Shown piece after piece: positions 22,530 through 35,377 of a DNA stretch of 64,000 nucleotides. The stretch is taken from the NCBI GenBank assembly GCA_029582155.1, contig CM055895.1, positions 48,518,807-48,582,806 on the forward strand. The letters run 5' to 3'. A model generated the notes under the pieces. That model made no database searches and had not been told where the DNA came from. It saw nothing but the letters and a program-made list of their open reading frames with translations. This stretch comes from Panopea generosa (Eukaryota > Mollusca > Bivalvia > Adapedonta > Hiatellidae). Made by a program: the position numbers and the translations under genes. How positions within the stretch are numbered: position 1 is the stretch's first letter; the number at the start of each line of letters is the position of its first letter.

Positions 22530-22668
22530 CTAGGTGAATACCATTTCTGATAGTCAAATGCTGGGGTGCCCCTGTCACGCCTGCTAAACGCACTGATGGT
22601 ACAGTCGCCTGTACCATGCGTGCAACCTCCAGTTCAGCATTAGATGTCATCAAAACAACATGTGGAAG
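22530..22668 (+). other. Possible orphan exon or hairpin-bearing segment
   Basis: An open frame 'GAPVTPAKRTDGTVACTMRA' and onward ends at AG|GTAAGA (about 22668), a good donor. The segment also holds a perfect 9-bp stem ATGGTACAG-tcgc-CTGTACCAT (about 22597-22618). No family is recognised and no neighbouring exon was found. It may be a stray exon or a transposon piece. Confidence 0.25.
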
Positions 22669-22934
22669 GTAAGAAATATGTGATTTTTCAATATCAAAAT
22701 TGTTTTTAAAAAATCTAAATCCACAATTCGACCCGTTTTTTATGCTTAAACGTGTAGACGATGCCTCATAAACATCGGGAGTACCGTTTATTTGGAAATC
22801 GTTTTCTTCTGTTCAGACATGAGGCGAGTTTGTTATTTGTCAATATATAAGTATGTTTAAGGGTTGAATTCGGGATTAAAACAACGATAGAGGCCGATTT
22901 GGAAGGGGAGGCAGAGCTCTAAATGTCAAACTCA

Positions 22935-23080
22935 CCTCACGTCTCATATGCAACAAAAACATGCATGTGAAGTTTCAGTTTAATTGGCCTAGTAGTTTCA
23001 GAGAAAGTGCTGCTAACAGACGACAGACGACAGACAACGCGCCATCGCATAAGCACTTCTGGCCTTTGGCCAGTAGAGCT
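22935..23080 (+). repeat. Dispersed-repeat-like end with CTGGCC-TTT-GGCCAG hairpin
   Basis: A GACAGACGACAGACAACGCG run leads into CTGGCCTTTGGCCAG (about 23060-23074), a perfect 6-bp stem with a TTT loop, then AGAGCTC. This resembles the ends of repeats common in mollusc genomes as I recall them, but no second copy is present here to prove it. Confidence 0.4.
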
Positions 23081-23278
23081 CAAAATCAATAGACGAGTAT
23101 GGAAAATTATCAAGGCTACGAATTGACCAGGGCTAGGGTACACATTAGCTTAGGTTAGGGTACGAATCGACCAGGGCTAAGGTATGAAATGTCAGGAAAT
23201 TTACCTCTTGAATTTATAAAAATTGAGTGGTGATGGGGGTGTTTGTTGATTCATTTGTTTCAAGTAAATGTCGCCTGT

Positions 23279-26200
23279 ACGTCTCACACCACTATTACAT
23301 TTCCCATAGGGCTCCATTGTAACATTTATGTCCAAAACAGAGTGAAAAATGAAATTCTGCAGCATGTGTCTGGGCTCAAATTCTTCACTGGTTCAAGATA
23401 TGCAATTAAAAAAAAAAAAAGTATACCTTGACCAGGTTGGTTTTTTTTAAATTCAATGCTTTTGTGAGACCTATCAATTTCCAGAGTAATAATATGTCAA
23501 CTATTCGCCCTAGATGCCGTTCGAACCAACAATTCTGAAATGACACAGAATTGTCCAGAAAGCTGGTATCAGCATCAAATTTTCAGTGGTGATTTCTAAA
23601 ATACTGACCATTTAACTCATGCCAGCAAAAAACAAAACATTGCAGTACAAAGCCCTGAAAAAAGAAGAAAAAGAGAACTAAAGTTTTATTTCTACCTCCT
23701 TCACCTGTAGGTCCGGAGTACTCAAGGGAGATAATAGTGGTGTGAGTCCTGAAGAGGACTTTTTTTTTAAATTTAAGATTCTAAATTTACATATTATGTA
23801 ACAATACTCAATACAAGTTCAATGAAGCTAAATGTATCCCCATATCTGAACTAGTTCTGAAATAAAATAAGTTTTAGTGACACATGGTTTCAGTCAAAAT
23901 GCTGCTATTTCTTGTAAAAAAGCAATAATTCACAACCCTACAGTCTAACTTTCATGATAACTTGACCAATTGTGTCTAAAAAGGTCTGAAACTTTCACAA
24001 CTACATGGTAAAATGAAAAGGTGTCTGAAAATGGGAAGAAAAACAGACATTTTGATTACAAAAAAATGATATTGTGGAACAAAACTTATTAAACATAACA
24101 TATTTTAGATAAAATTTCAATATCAGAATGATATGGCAGCAACACAAGCAAACAATTCAAGCTATTTTCATGTTAAAAGTACTCCATTACCCTGTCTACA
24201 CATCAATTCCAATATAAGAAGGGCAACACAGGCCCAATAGATAATGCATACATGACATTCAATGTAAAATTCTGCATATCTATAGCATTTTCTATAAAAA
24301 TGGAGTATGAGCAAAAACTTCGCCAAATTCAATGATTCGACGCAGAATTTAATGCGACGACAACCCAAAACAACCTAAGTTAACCGTAAACTGGCCTCTT
24401 GGCAAGATTGCAACTACTGCCTTTTCATAATTAAACAATAAAAATTAGTACAAACTCCCAGTCCACTGTAAATATGCAATTTATTTCATTTTGCAAACAA
24501 TTCTATTTTTGTATGCAGAAATAAGTGGGTGGGGTAATAAATTAATGTAAAAATCAGCTTAAAATTCACAATCTGAGCAATAAGCATGTCCATTGGAATT
24601 CAGTGTGATCTTGCATATACTTCAACCTGAATTAAGGGTTGGTAGCTCTACAGAAATATGGCAAAACCACACATGATGGAGAGAGTGTCACAAATGGGAT
24701 CTGTCTGAGGACAGGTGTTCATAAAATATGAGACTGGACACTGTTCATAAACGTAAACTTAGGGCAAGGAAACACCAAAATGACCATCTACAGAGTAAAC
24801 CAGCATTCTGCCATGCATTAAACATGATGTATCTCTCTTTTTGTTTCCACATTTAACAGAATACTAAATCATACATGGATAATATGAATATCAAGAAATT
24901 GACATATACAAAGTTTGGTCAATGTGTGCAATCTCTATCATAAATGCATGAAAAAAAAAAATACAAATCTGCACCATTAGTTATATTGAAATGTTTAAAA
25001 ACTCAGATTGTGTTCAACTATTCATAACATGTCCAAATTATAGTTTAATACCTTCTATTTAAAGAAATCAGCATCCCTCAACACTGCAACATGCAGATCT
25101 GTCAGTTTCTGTTAACGTCTCACACCACTATTACATTTCCCATAGGGCTCCATTGTAACATTTATGTCCAAAACAGAGTGAAAAATGAAATTCTGCAGCA
25201 TGTGTCTGGGCTCAAATTCTTCACTGGTTCAAGATATGCAATTAAAAAGAAAAAAAAGTATACCTTGACCAGGTTGGTTTTTTTTAAATTCAATGCTTTT
25301 GTGAGACCTATCAATTTCCAGAGTAATAATATGTCAACTATTCGCCCTAGATGCCGTTCGAACCAACAATTCTGAAATGACACAGAATTGTCCAGAAAGC
25401 TGGTATCAGCATCAAATTTTCAGTGGTGATTTCTAAAATACTGACCATTTAACTCATGCCAGCAAAAAACAAAACATTGCAGTACAAAGCCCTGAAAAAA
25501 GAAGAAAAAGAGAACTAAAGTTTTATTTCTACCTCCTTCACCTGTAGGTCCGGAGTACTCAAGGGAGATAATAGTGGTGTGAGTCCTGAAGAGGACTTTT
25601 TTTTTAAATTTAAGATTCTAAATTTACATATTATGTAACAATACTCAATACAAGTTCAATGAAGCTAAATGTATCCCCATATCTGAACTAGTTCTGAAAT
25701 AAAATAAGTTTTAGTGACACATGGTTTCAGTCAAAATGCTGCTATTTCTTGTAAAAAAGCAATAATTCACAACCCTACAGTCTAACTTTCATGATAACTT
25801 GACCAATTGTGTCTAAAAAGGTCTGAAACTTTCACAACTACATGGTAAAATGAAAAGGTGTCTGAAAATGGGAAGAAAAACAGACATTTTGATTACAAAA
25901 AAATGATATTGTGGAACAAAACTTATTAAACATAACATATTTTAGATAAAATTTCAATATCAGAATGATATGGCAGCAACACAAGCAAACAATTCAAGCT
26001 ATTTTCATGTTAAAAGTACTCCATTACCCTGTCTACACATCAATTCCAATATAAGAAGGGCAACACAGGCCCAATAGATAATGCATACATGACATTCAAT
26101 GTAAAATTCTGCATATCTATAGCATTTTCTATAAAAATGGAGTATGAGCAAAAACTTCGCCAAATTCAATGATTCGACGCAGAATTTAATGCGACGACAA

Positions 26201-29200
26201 CCCAAAACAACCTAAGTTAACCGTAAACTGGCCTCTTGGCAAGATTGCAACTACTGCCTTTTCATAATTAAACAATAAAAATTAGTACAAACTCCCAGTC
26301 CACTGTAAATATGCAATTTATTTCATTTTGCAAACAATTCTATTTTTGTATGCAGAAATAAGTGGGTGGGGTAATAAATTAATGTAAAAATCAGCTTAAA
26401 ATTCACAATCTGAGCAATAAGCATGTCCATTGGAATTCAGTGTGATCTTGCATATACTTCAACCTGAATTAAGGGTTGGTAGCTCTACAGAAATATGGCA
26501 AAACCACACATGATGGAGAGAGTGTCACAAATGGGATCTGTCTGAGGACAGGTGTTCATAAAATATGAGACTGGACACTGTTCATAAACGTAAACTTAGG
26601 GCAAGGAAACACCAAAATGACCATCTACAGAGTAAACCAGCATTCTGCCATGCATTAAACATGATGTATCTCTCTTTTTGTTTCCACATTTAACAGAATA
26701 CTAAATCATACATGGATAATATGAATATCAAGAAATTGACATATACAAAGTTTGGTCAATGTGTGCAATCTCTATCATAAATGCATGAAAAAAAAAAATA
26801 CAAATCTGCACCATTAGTTATATTGAAATGTTTAAAAACTCAGATTGTGTTCAACTATTCATAACATGTCCAAATTATAGTTTAATACCTTCTATTTAAA
26901 GAAATCAGCATCCCTCAACACTGCAACATGCAGATCTGTCAGTTTCTGTTAACGTCTCACACCACTATTACATTTCCCATAGGGCTCCATTGTAACATTT
27001 ATGTCCAAAACAGAGTGAAAAATGAAATTCTGCAGCATGTGTCTGGGCTCAAATTCTTCACTGGTTCAAGATATGCAATTAAAAAGAAAAAAAAGTATAC
27101 CTTGACCAGGTTGGTTTTTTTTAAATTCAATGCTTTTGTGAGACCTATCAATTTCCAGAGTAATAATATGTCAACTATTCGCCCTAGATGCCGTTCGAAC
27201 CAACAATTCTGAAATGACACAGAATTGTCCAGAAAGCTGGTATCAGCATCAAATTTTCAGTGGTGATTTCTAAAATACTGACCATTTAACTCATGCCAGC
27301 AAAAAACAAAACATTGCAGTACAAAGCCCTGAAAAAAGAAGAAAAAGAGAACTAAAGTTTTATTTCTACCTCCTTCACCTGTAGGTCCGGAGTACTCAAG
27401 GGAGATAATAGTGGTGTGAGTCCTGAAGAGGACTTTTTTTTTAAATTTAAGATTCTAAATTTACATATTATGTAACAATACTCAATACAAGTTCAATGAA
27501 GCTAAATGTATCCCCATATCTGAACTAGTTCTGAAATAAAATAAGTTTTAGTGACACATGGTTTCAGTCAAAATGCTGCTATTTCTTGTAAAAAAGCAAT
27601 AATTCACAACCCTACAGTCTAACTTTCATGATAACTTGACCAATTGTGTCTAAAAAGGTCTGAAACTTTCACAACTACATGGTAAAATGAAAAGGTGTCT
27701 GAAAATGGGAAGAAAAACAGACATTTTGATTACAAAAAAATGATATTGTGGAACAAAACTTATTAAACATAACATATTTTAGATAAAATTTCAATATCAG
27801 AATGATATGGCAGCAACACAAGCAAACAATTCAAGCTATTTTCATGTTAAAAGTACTCCATTACCCTGTCTACACATCAATTCCAATATAAGAAGGGCAA
27901 CACAGGCCCAATAGATAATGCATACATGACATTCAATGTAAAATTCTGCATATCTATAGCATTTTCTATAAAAATGGAGTATGAGCAAAAACTTCGCCAA
28001 ATTCAATGATTCGACGCAGAATTTAATGCGACGACAACCCAAAACAACCTAAGTTAACCGTAAACTGGCCTCTTGGCAAGATTGCAACTACTGCCTTTTC
28101 ATAATTAAACAATAAAAATTAGTACAAACTCCCAGTCCACTGTAAATATGCAATTTATTTCATTTTGCAAACAATTCTATTTTTGTATGCAGAAATAAGT
28201 GGGTGGGGTAATAAATTAATGTAAAAATCAGCTTAAAATTCACAATCTGAGCAATAAGCATGTCCATTGGAATTCAGTGTGATCTTGCATATACTTCAAC
28301 CTGAATTAAGGGTTGGTAGCTCTACAGAAATATGGCAAAACCACACATGATGGAGAGAGTGTCACAAATGGGATCTGTCTGAGGACAGGTGTTCATAAAA
28401 TATGAGACTGGACACTGTTCATAAACGTAAACTTAGGGCAAGGAAACACCAAAATGACCATCTACAGAGTAAACCAGCATTCTGCCATGCATTAAACATG
28501 ATGTATCTCTCTTTTTGTTTCCACATTTAACAGAATACTAAATCATACATGGATAATATGAATATCAAGAAATTGACATATACAAAGTTTGGTCAATGTG
28601 TGCAATCTCTATCATAAATGCATGAAAAAAAAAAATACAAATCTGCACCATTAGTTATATTGAAATGTTTAAAAACTCAGATTGTGTTCAACTATTCATA
28701 ACATGTCCAAATTATAGTTTAATACCTTCTATTTAAAGAAATCAGCATCCCTCAACACTGCAACATGCAGATCTGTCAGTTTCTGTTAACGTCTCACACC
28801 ACTATTACATTTCCCATAGGGCTCCATTGTAACATTTATGTCCAAAACAGAGTGAAAAATGAAATTCTGCAGCATGTGTCTGGGCTCAAATTCTTCACTG
28901 GTTCAAGATATGCAATTAAAAAGAAAAAAAAGTATACCTTGACCAGGTTGGTTTTTTTTAAATTCAATGCTTTTGTGAGACCTATCAATTTCCAGAGTAA
29001 TAATATGTCAACTATTCGCCCTAGATGCCGTTCGAACCAACAATTCTGAAATGACACAGAATTGTCCAGAAAGCTGGTATCAGCATCAAATTTTCAGTGG
29101 TGATTTCTAAAATACTGACCATTTAACTCATGCCAGCAAAAAACAAAACATTGCAGTACAAAGCCCTGAAAAAAGAAGAAAAAGAGAACTAAAGTTTTAT

Positions 29201-31750
29201 TTCTACCTCCTTCACCTGTAGGTCCGGAGTACTCAAGGGAGATAATAGTGGTGTGAGTCCTGAAGAGGACTTTTTTTTTAAATTTAAGATTCTAAATTTA
29301 CATATTATGTAACAATACTCAATACAAGTTCAATGAAGCTAAATGTATCCCCATATCTGAACTAGTTCTGAAATAAAATAAGTTTTAGTGACACATGGTT
29401 TCAGTCAAAATGCTGCTATTTCTTGTAAAAAAGCAATAATTCACAACCCTACAGTCTAACTTTCATGATAACTTGACCAATTGTGTCTAAAAAGGTCTGA
29501 AACTTTCACAACTACATGGTAAAATGAAAAGGTGTCTGAAAATGGGAAGAAAAACAGACATTTTGATTACAAAAAAATGATATTGTGGAACAAAACTTAT
29601 TAAACATAACATATTTTAGATAAAATTTCAATATCAGAATGATATGGCAGCAACACAAGCAAACAATTCAAGCTATTTTCATGTTAAAAGTACTCCATTA
29701 CCCTGTCTACACATCAATTCCAATATAAGAAGGGCAACACAGGCCCAATAGATAATGCATACATGACATTCAATGTAAAATTCTGCATATCTATAGCATT
29801 TTCTATAAAAATGGAGTATGAGCAAAAACTTCGCCAAATTCAATGATTCGACGCAGAATTTAATGCGACGACAACCCAAAACAACCTAAGTTAACCGTAA
29901 ACTGGCCTCTTGGCAAGATTGCAACTACTGCCTTTTCATAATTAAACAATAAAAATTAGTACAAACTCCCAGTCCACTGTAAATATGCAATTTATTTCAT
30001 TTTGCAAACAATTCTATTTTTGTATGCAGAAATAAGTGGGTGGGGTAATAAATTAATGTAAAAATCAGCTTAAAATTCACAATCTGAGCAATAAGCATGT
30101 CCATTGGAATTCAGTGTGATCTTGCATATACTTCAACCTGAATTAAGGGTTGGTAGCTCTACAGAAATATGGCAAAACCACACATGATGGAGAGAGTGTC
30201 ACAAATGGGATCTGTCTGAGGACAGGTGTTCATAAAATATGAGACTGGACACTGTTCATAAACGTAAACTTAGGGCAAGGAAACACCAAAATGACCATCT
30301 ACAGAGTAAACCAGCATTCTGCCATGCATTAAACATGATGTATCTCTCTTTTTGTTTCCACATTTAACAGAATACTAAATCATACATGGATAATATGAAT
30401 ATCAAGAAATTGACATATACAAAGTTTGGTCAATGTGTGCAATCTCTATCATAAATGCATGAAAAAAAAAAATACAAATCTGCACCATTAGTTATATTGA
30501 AATGTTTAAAAACTCAGATTGTGTTCAACTATTCATAACATGTCCAAATTATAGTTTAATACCTTCTATTTAAAGAAATCAGCATCCCTCAACACTGCAA
30601 CATGCAGATCTGTCAGTTTCTGTTAACGTCTCACACCACTATTACATTTCCCATAGGGCTCCATTGTAACATTTATGTCCAAAACAGAGTGAAAAATGAA
30701 ATTCTGCAGCATGTGTCTGGGCTCAAATTCTTCACTGGTTCAAGATATGCAATTAAAAAGAAAAAAAGTATACCTTGACCAGGTTGGTTTTTTTTAAATT
30801 CAATGCTTTTGTGAGACCTATCAATTTCCAGAGTAATAATATGTCAACTATTCGCCCTAGATGCCGTTCGAACCAACAATTCTGAAATGACACAGAATTG
30901 TCCAGAAAGCTGGTATCAGCATCAAATTTTCAGTGGTGATTTCTAAAATACTGACCATTTAACTCATGCCAGCAAAAACAAAACATTGCAGTACAAAGCC
31001 CTGAAAAAAGAAGAAAAAGAGAACTAAAGTTTTATTTCTACCTCCTTCACCTGTAGGTCCGGAGTACTCAAGGGAGATAATAGTGGTGTGAGTCCTGAAG
31101 AGGACTTTTTTTTTAAATTTAAGATTCTAAATTTACATATTATGTAACAATACTCAATACAAGTTCAATGAAGCTAAATGTATCCCCATATCTGAACTAG
31201 TTCTGAAATAAAATAAGTTTTAGTGACACATGGTTTCAGTCAAAATGCTGCTATTTCTTGTAAAAAAGCAATAATTCACAACCCTACAGTCTAACTTTCA
31301 TGATAACTTGACCAATTGTGTCTAAAAAGGTCTGAAACTTTCACAACTACATGGTAAAATGAAAAGGTGTCTGAAAATGGGAAGAAAAACAGACATTTTG
31401 ATTACAAAAAAATGATATTGTGGAACAAAACTTATTAAACATAACATATTTTAGATAAAATTTCAATATCAGAATGATATGGCAGCAACACAAGCAAACA
31501 ATTCAAGCTATTTTCATGTTAAAAGTACTCCATTACCCTGTCTACACATCAATTCCAATATAAGAAGGGCAACACAGGCCCAATAGATAATGCATACATG
31601 ACATTCAATGTAAAATTCTGCATATCTATAGCATTTTCTATAAAAATGGAGTATGAGCAAAAACTTCGCCAAATTCAATGATTCGACGCAGAATTTAATG
31701 CGACGACAACCCAAAACACCTAAGTTAACCGTAAACTGGCCTCTTGGCAA
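23279..31750. repeat. 1837-bp satellite, 4.6 near-identical units
   Basis: Units start (at GTCTCACACC) at 23281, 25117, 26954, 28791 and 30628; spacings are 1836, 1837, 1837 and 1837. The last unit is cut by the N gap after 1123 bp. Differences between units are a few bases, mostly in homopolymers (for example the A-run near 23407), so amplification is recent or the copies are being homogenised. Small frames (66, 73 and 94 codons) recur in every unit only because the DNA does. The gap implies the true copy number is unknown. Confidence 0.97.
23283..23746. mobile_element. 464-bp MITE-like element forming the start of each 1837-bp unit
   Basis: Perfect 15-bp inverted ends CTCACACCACTATTA (23283-23297) and TAATAGTGGTGTGAG (23732-23746) recur in each satellite unit. 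The left edge of the whole array coincides with the outer edge of this inverted end, within about 4 bp. There is no coding capacity. The satellite therefore seems to have grown from a transposon end. Confidence 0.7.
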
Positions 31751-32250
31751 NNNNNNNNNNNNNNNNNNNNNNNNNNNNNNNNNNNNNNNNNNNNNNNNNN
31801 NNNNNNNNNNNNNNNNNNNNNNNNNNNNNNNNNNNNNNNNNNNNNNNNNNNNNNNNNNNNNNNNNNNNNNNNNNNNNNNNNNNNNNNNNNNNNNNNNNNN
31901 NNNNNNNNNNNNNNNNNNNNNNNNNNNNNNNNNNNNNNNNNNNNNNNNNNNNNNNNNNNNNNNNNNNNNNNNNNNNNNNNNNNNNNNNNNNNNNNNNNNN
32001 NNNNNNNNNNNNNNNNNNNNNNNNNNNNNNNNNNNNNNNNNNNNNNNNNNNNNNNNNNNNNNNNNNNNNNNNNNNNNNNNNNNNNNNNNNNNNNNNNNNN
32101 NNNNNNNNNNNNNNNNNNNNNNNNNNNNNNNNNNNNNNNNNNNNNNNNNNNNNNNNNNNNNNNNNNNNNNNNNNNNNNNNNNNNNNNNNNNNNNNNNNNN
32201 NNNNNNNNNNNNNNNNNNNNNNNNNNNNNNNNNNNNNNNNNNNNNNNNNN
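31751..32250. other. 500-base assembly gap (N)
   Basis: Exactly 500 N separate the 1837-bp satellite from the region leading into the 27-bp satellite. A round number indicates a placeholder, not a measured distance. Frames running across it are meaningless. Confidence 1.
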
Positions 32251-32311
32251 AAGTAACGTATGTCATGATTTGTGTAAACCAATCACCTGGCGCATGTACC
32301 AAGTGTGCACA

Positions 32312-33151
32312 ATACAGTATGAAATGTCACTGGAGTAATGTCTATTTTAAATATCACTGGAGTAGCATTATAATTTATATAAAATGTCACTGAGTTACAT
32401 CTATATCAAATGTCACTGTAGTTACATCTGTATCAAATGCCACTGGCGTAACATCTGTATCAAATGTCACTGGAGTAATGTCTATTTTAAATATCACTGG
32501 AGTAGCATTATAATTTATATAAAATGTCACTGAGTTACATCTGTATCAAATGTCACTGTAGTTACATCTGTATCAAATGCCACTGGAGTAATATCTATAT
32601 CAAATGTCACTGGAGTTACATCTGTATCAAATGTCACTGGAGTAACATCTGTATCAAATGTCACTGAGTAACATCTATATCAAATGTCACTGTAGTTACA
32701 TCTGTATCAATGTCACTGGAGTAACATCTATATCAAATGTCACTGAAGTAACATCTGTATCAAAGGTCACTGTAGTTACAGCTGTATCAAATTCCATTGG
32801 AATAAAATCTGTATGAAATTTCATTGGAATAAAATCTGTATGAAATATCACTATTGTTACATCTGTATCGAATGTCACTGGGGTAACATCTGTATCAAAT
32901 GTCACTGGAGTAACATCTGTATCAAATGTCATTGCAGTAACATCTGTATCAAATGTCACTGCAGTAACATCTGTATCAAATGTCACTGGAGTAACATCTG
33001 TATCAAATGTGACTGGAGTAACATATGTATCAAATGTCACTGGAGTAACATCTGTATCAAATGTGACTGGAGTAACATATGTATAAAATGTCACTGGAGT
33101 AACATCTGTATCAAATATCACTTGAGTAACATCTGTATCAATGTTACTGAA
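32312..33151. repeat. 27-bp satellite directly downstream of TAB1
   Basis: The unit is GGAGTAACATCTGTATCAAATGTCACT, about 30 copies with some 26-bp variants and a few longer ones near 32330-32540. The period is nine codons, so both strands stay open for long stretches (minus strand 'FDTDVTPVT' repeats). The array ends 25 bp from the TAB1 stop codon and would lie in the TAB1 3' UTR. Confidence 0.93.
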
Positions 33152-33175
33152 CACACGACATAATCATTGTCTTTT

Positions 33176-35377
33176 TCATGCAGTTGTATCAGCTGTAGAT
33201 GTGCCTGGTACTGGTTGTGATGACACTGGACTTGAGGCTGACGCCGGCATCTCCTCAGCTATTGGCTCATACCAAGACTTTGGTTTTGTTTCATTGTTGA
33301 GGGTTTCTCTCTGAGACTCAGTCATAGCTTCTATTGTACGATAAAAATCTGAAAAGTCAACATACGCCTCAACACGGCCATTTTCATCAAGCACAAGTTT
33401 ATCACGTTCATAGAACCTGCTTAAGAAGCGGGTTTCTCCACTGCTCTGTATATTGGTTGTGCTGTATGTACCAGTGCTGGCTTGGGAATCCCTTGTCTCT
33501 AAGCGGTTCGTGTCAGTGTCTGCTGTGTTGGTTTGTGGACTTGCTGATGCTACATGTGTCGTCACCTCATCAGTATTGTCACCAAAAAGGCTGGGTGCAG
33601 GGTCTGGTATTGTCACCGTTGGTGGAGCATTTGGGCGACCAGTATAGTAAGGCACAGAGACAGGCAGGTAACGACTGCTGCCTGTAAGTGTACCTATTGC
33701 ATTTGGTAATACATAATTAAAGTTCCTGACCAGTAGAGTTATGTCCACTCTTTTATGACACCTGACCTTGACCTCCTGGTTCCCCATCATGAAACTGTCA
33801 TGATGTATCCTTACCACCTTGTCAACACATGCCTGTGCAACACCATTGAGGACAGACTGGACGGCAAACTCTGCAGCCACCATTGATGCTACCTCTGTGT
33901 TCTCGTAAGCAGTGGCAGTGGCATCCTGAAGGGAATGATATAATCCGTCAGACATGATGATGAGGAAACTGCACGACGAATCCATAGATATACCCCCTGT
34001 CACATAGGGCTCTGCTATCACTGGCTCACGTAGAGCTTGACTGAAATAGTTAAAAAAAAACAGAATAAATCAAATGTTCAATAGATTTGTTTGTATGGCC
34101 TTTTCTAAACTTTCCAACCTTTTCAGAGGTTAGAGTGGCCATAGAATAAAGTTCATGACCAATCACCACAGATACTGTGACAAGACGTGGGTTTTAAACT
34201 CACAATTCCTGGTTTCATTTGCAGTTCTCTAATCAATGCACCATGATATTATGACATTCAGTTGCTGTACTTATTAAAGTATACACTAAATATATAAACA
34301 ATGTAATGGAGATAACTGTGTTATATTTTTTTTTAATCCACAGAATTTACAATTTATGAAACTTCTTATAGTAGTTTTTGTTTATTTAAGTTTAATACTG
34401 GAATATGCAAGAAATATATAAATGTATTTTACAGCTCGACTCAATGGCCTCTAAAAAAACAACACTCAGTACTGGTTCTACCCAGAAAAAGGACTCAAGA
34501 TAGGACCATACAAGCTCTGAGATTCCTTCTTTAAATAACTGAACTAAAATAGGTAAGTAAATTTTTAGTAAAACATTTAAAGTTGTTGAAATGGAAAGAG
34601 AATAACAAGCCAGTTAGATGAGCAATGTGTTTAGTTTCATGTTTTTGGTCAAATCTGATCAGGTCAATCACACAGACCTTTACATCTGATAATAGAGAAC
34701 AAATTCGAGAATTATCACTTTGCTTAGGATTGAAGTGGTATCGTCCTTAGAGACAAAGCTATGAGCGTATGTGCCGATTTCAGGTTTCATGTTTTAATTG
34801 GTATTTCATTTAAACCCGCGATTTTATTTTTATATTATCTTTGAAAACTGTGAAAATACCATTTACAAATTTACTATTTTAGTAAATTTATTAAAAATAA
34901 TTCACTGAGAAATCTCCATTTTTTATCATAAGGCATGCAAATTACTTTTATGGGTTTTCACATCTCATTACTGATTCCCTTCTTTAATATCTCAACACCC
35001 TTTGACAATCATTTTAGTGGATCTATCTCTTTAGAACAAATTTGAAAAATTGAAAAAAGAATCATTATGTCAAATACATATTCTATCATTGTGTTTGAAG
35101 ACCACCATACCAGTATGTACAGCCTTACCTAAGGATGTATCAATCTACCTGAGTACATCAATGTCCTTGTAACCACCCTTGGTGTGGAAGTCCCCGATAC
35201 AACGTGTGCAGTCTGATGTACCAATTTTTCTCATCTGATACAACTTCTCTACATCGAGACCGAGGGTTACCAGACGACGCTGCTCCTCCTTGGAATCTAT
35301 CGTGTGATCCACAGTCAACTGATTCACACTCATTATGGCGTTGATGTCCGTCTTCACCAACAAGGCCCGAGTATCAC
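33176..35377 (-). CDS. TAB1: TAB1 (TAK1-binding protein 1), last two coding exons
   Basis: Two minus-strand exons, 35149-35377 and 33176-34040, splice in frame (CTC AG|T CAA, giving 'DIDVLSQALREP'). The upstream exon carries PP2C-like blocks 'LTVDHTIDSKEEQRRL' and 'TRCIGDFHTKGGY'. The last exon carries 'FLIIMSDGLYHSL' and 'VDITLLVRNFNY', then a Ser/Thr/Pro-rich linker and the C-terminal 'YVDFSDFYRTIE'. TAB1 is a PP2C-fold pseudophosphatase that binds and activates the kinase TAK1 in TGF-beta, Toll/IL-1 and p38 signalling; the YVDFxxFYR motif is the known TAK1-binding site. The N-terminal part (roughly the first 170-190 residues in homologues) is not found up to 42.5 kb. The entering phase (2 nt) shows an upstream exon once existed. 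Confidence 0.92.
34450..34505 (+). repeat. Single copy of the sequence tandemly repeated at 53160-53525
   Basis: Within the TAB1 intron, AACAACACTCAGTACTGG and TTCTACCCAG-AAA-GGACT match the 51-bp repeat unit of the BTB-gene intron array (AACAACACCCAGTACAGG, TTCTAC). This looks like a dispersed element whose internal piece was amplified in the other place. Confidence 0.55.
35149..35377 (-). CDS. TAB1: TAB1 penultimate coding exon
   Basis: 229 bp, acceptor TTTTGAAG| and donor CTCAG|GTAGAT on the minus strand. It starts with two bases completing a Gly codon, followed by 'DTRALLVKTDINAIMSVNQL', matching the strand and loop region in the middle of the PP2C-like fold. The polypyrimidine tract of its acceptor is weak. 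Confidence 0.88.

Noticed and set aside
22604..23280. 11-bp direct repeat GTCGCCTGTAC at 22604 and 23270 as a target duplication
   Set aside because: The second copy abuts the satellite and the first sits in a hairpin; no element with recognisable ends lies between them, so chance cannot be excluded.
24168..31700. Recurring frames of 66, 73 and 94 codons
   Set aside because: They repeat only because the 1837-bp unit repeats; they lack any recognisable domain and sit partly inside a non-coding MITE-like block.
23279..31750. Tandem Helitron array
   Set aside because: The unit begins with TC, but no CTRR end with a preceding hairpin is found at the unit junction; the inverted ends fit a MITE better.
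31514..32393. Frames of 170-262 codons across the N gap
   Set aside because: Most of their length is N; they are artefacts of the placeholder.
32696..33163. Frames of 116 and 152 codons in the 27-bp array
   Set aside because: The period is nine codons; openness on both strands is automatic. TAB1 cannot read into it, since a second in-frame stop follows its TGA within five codons.
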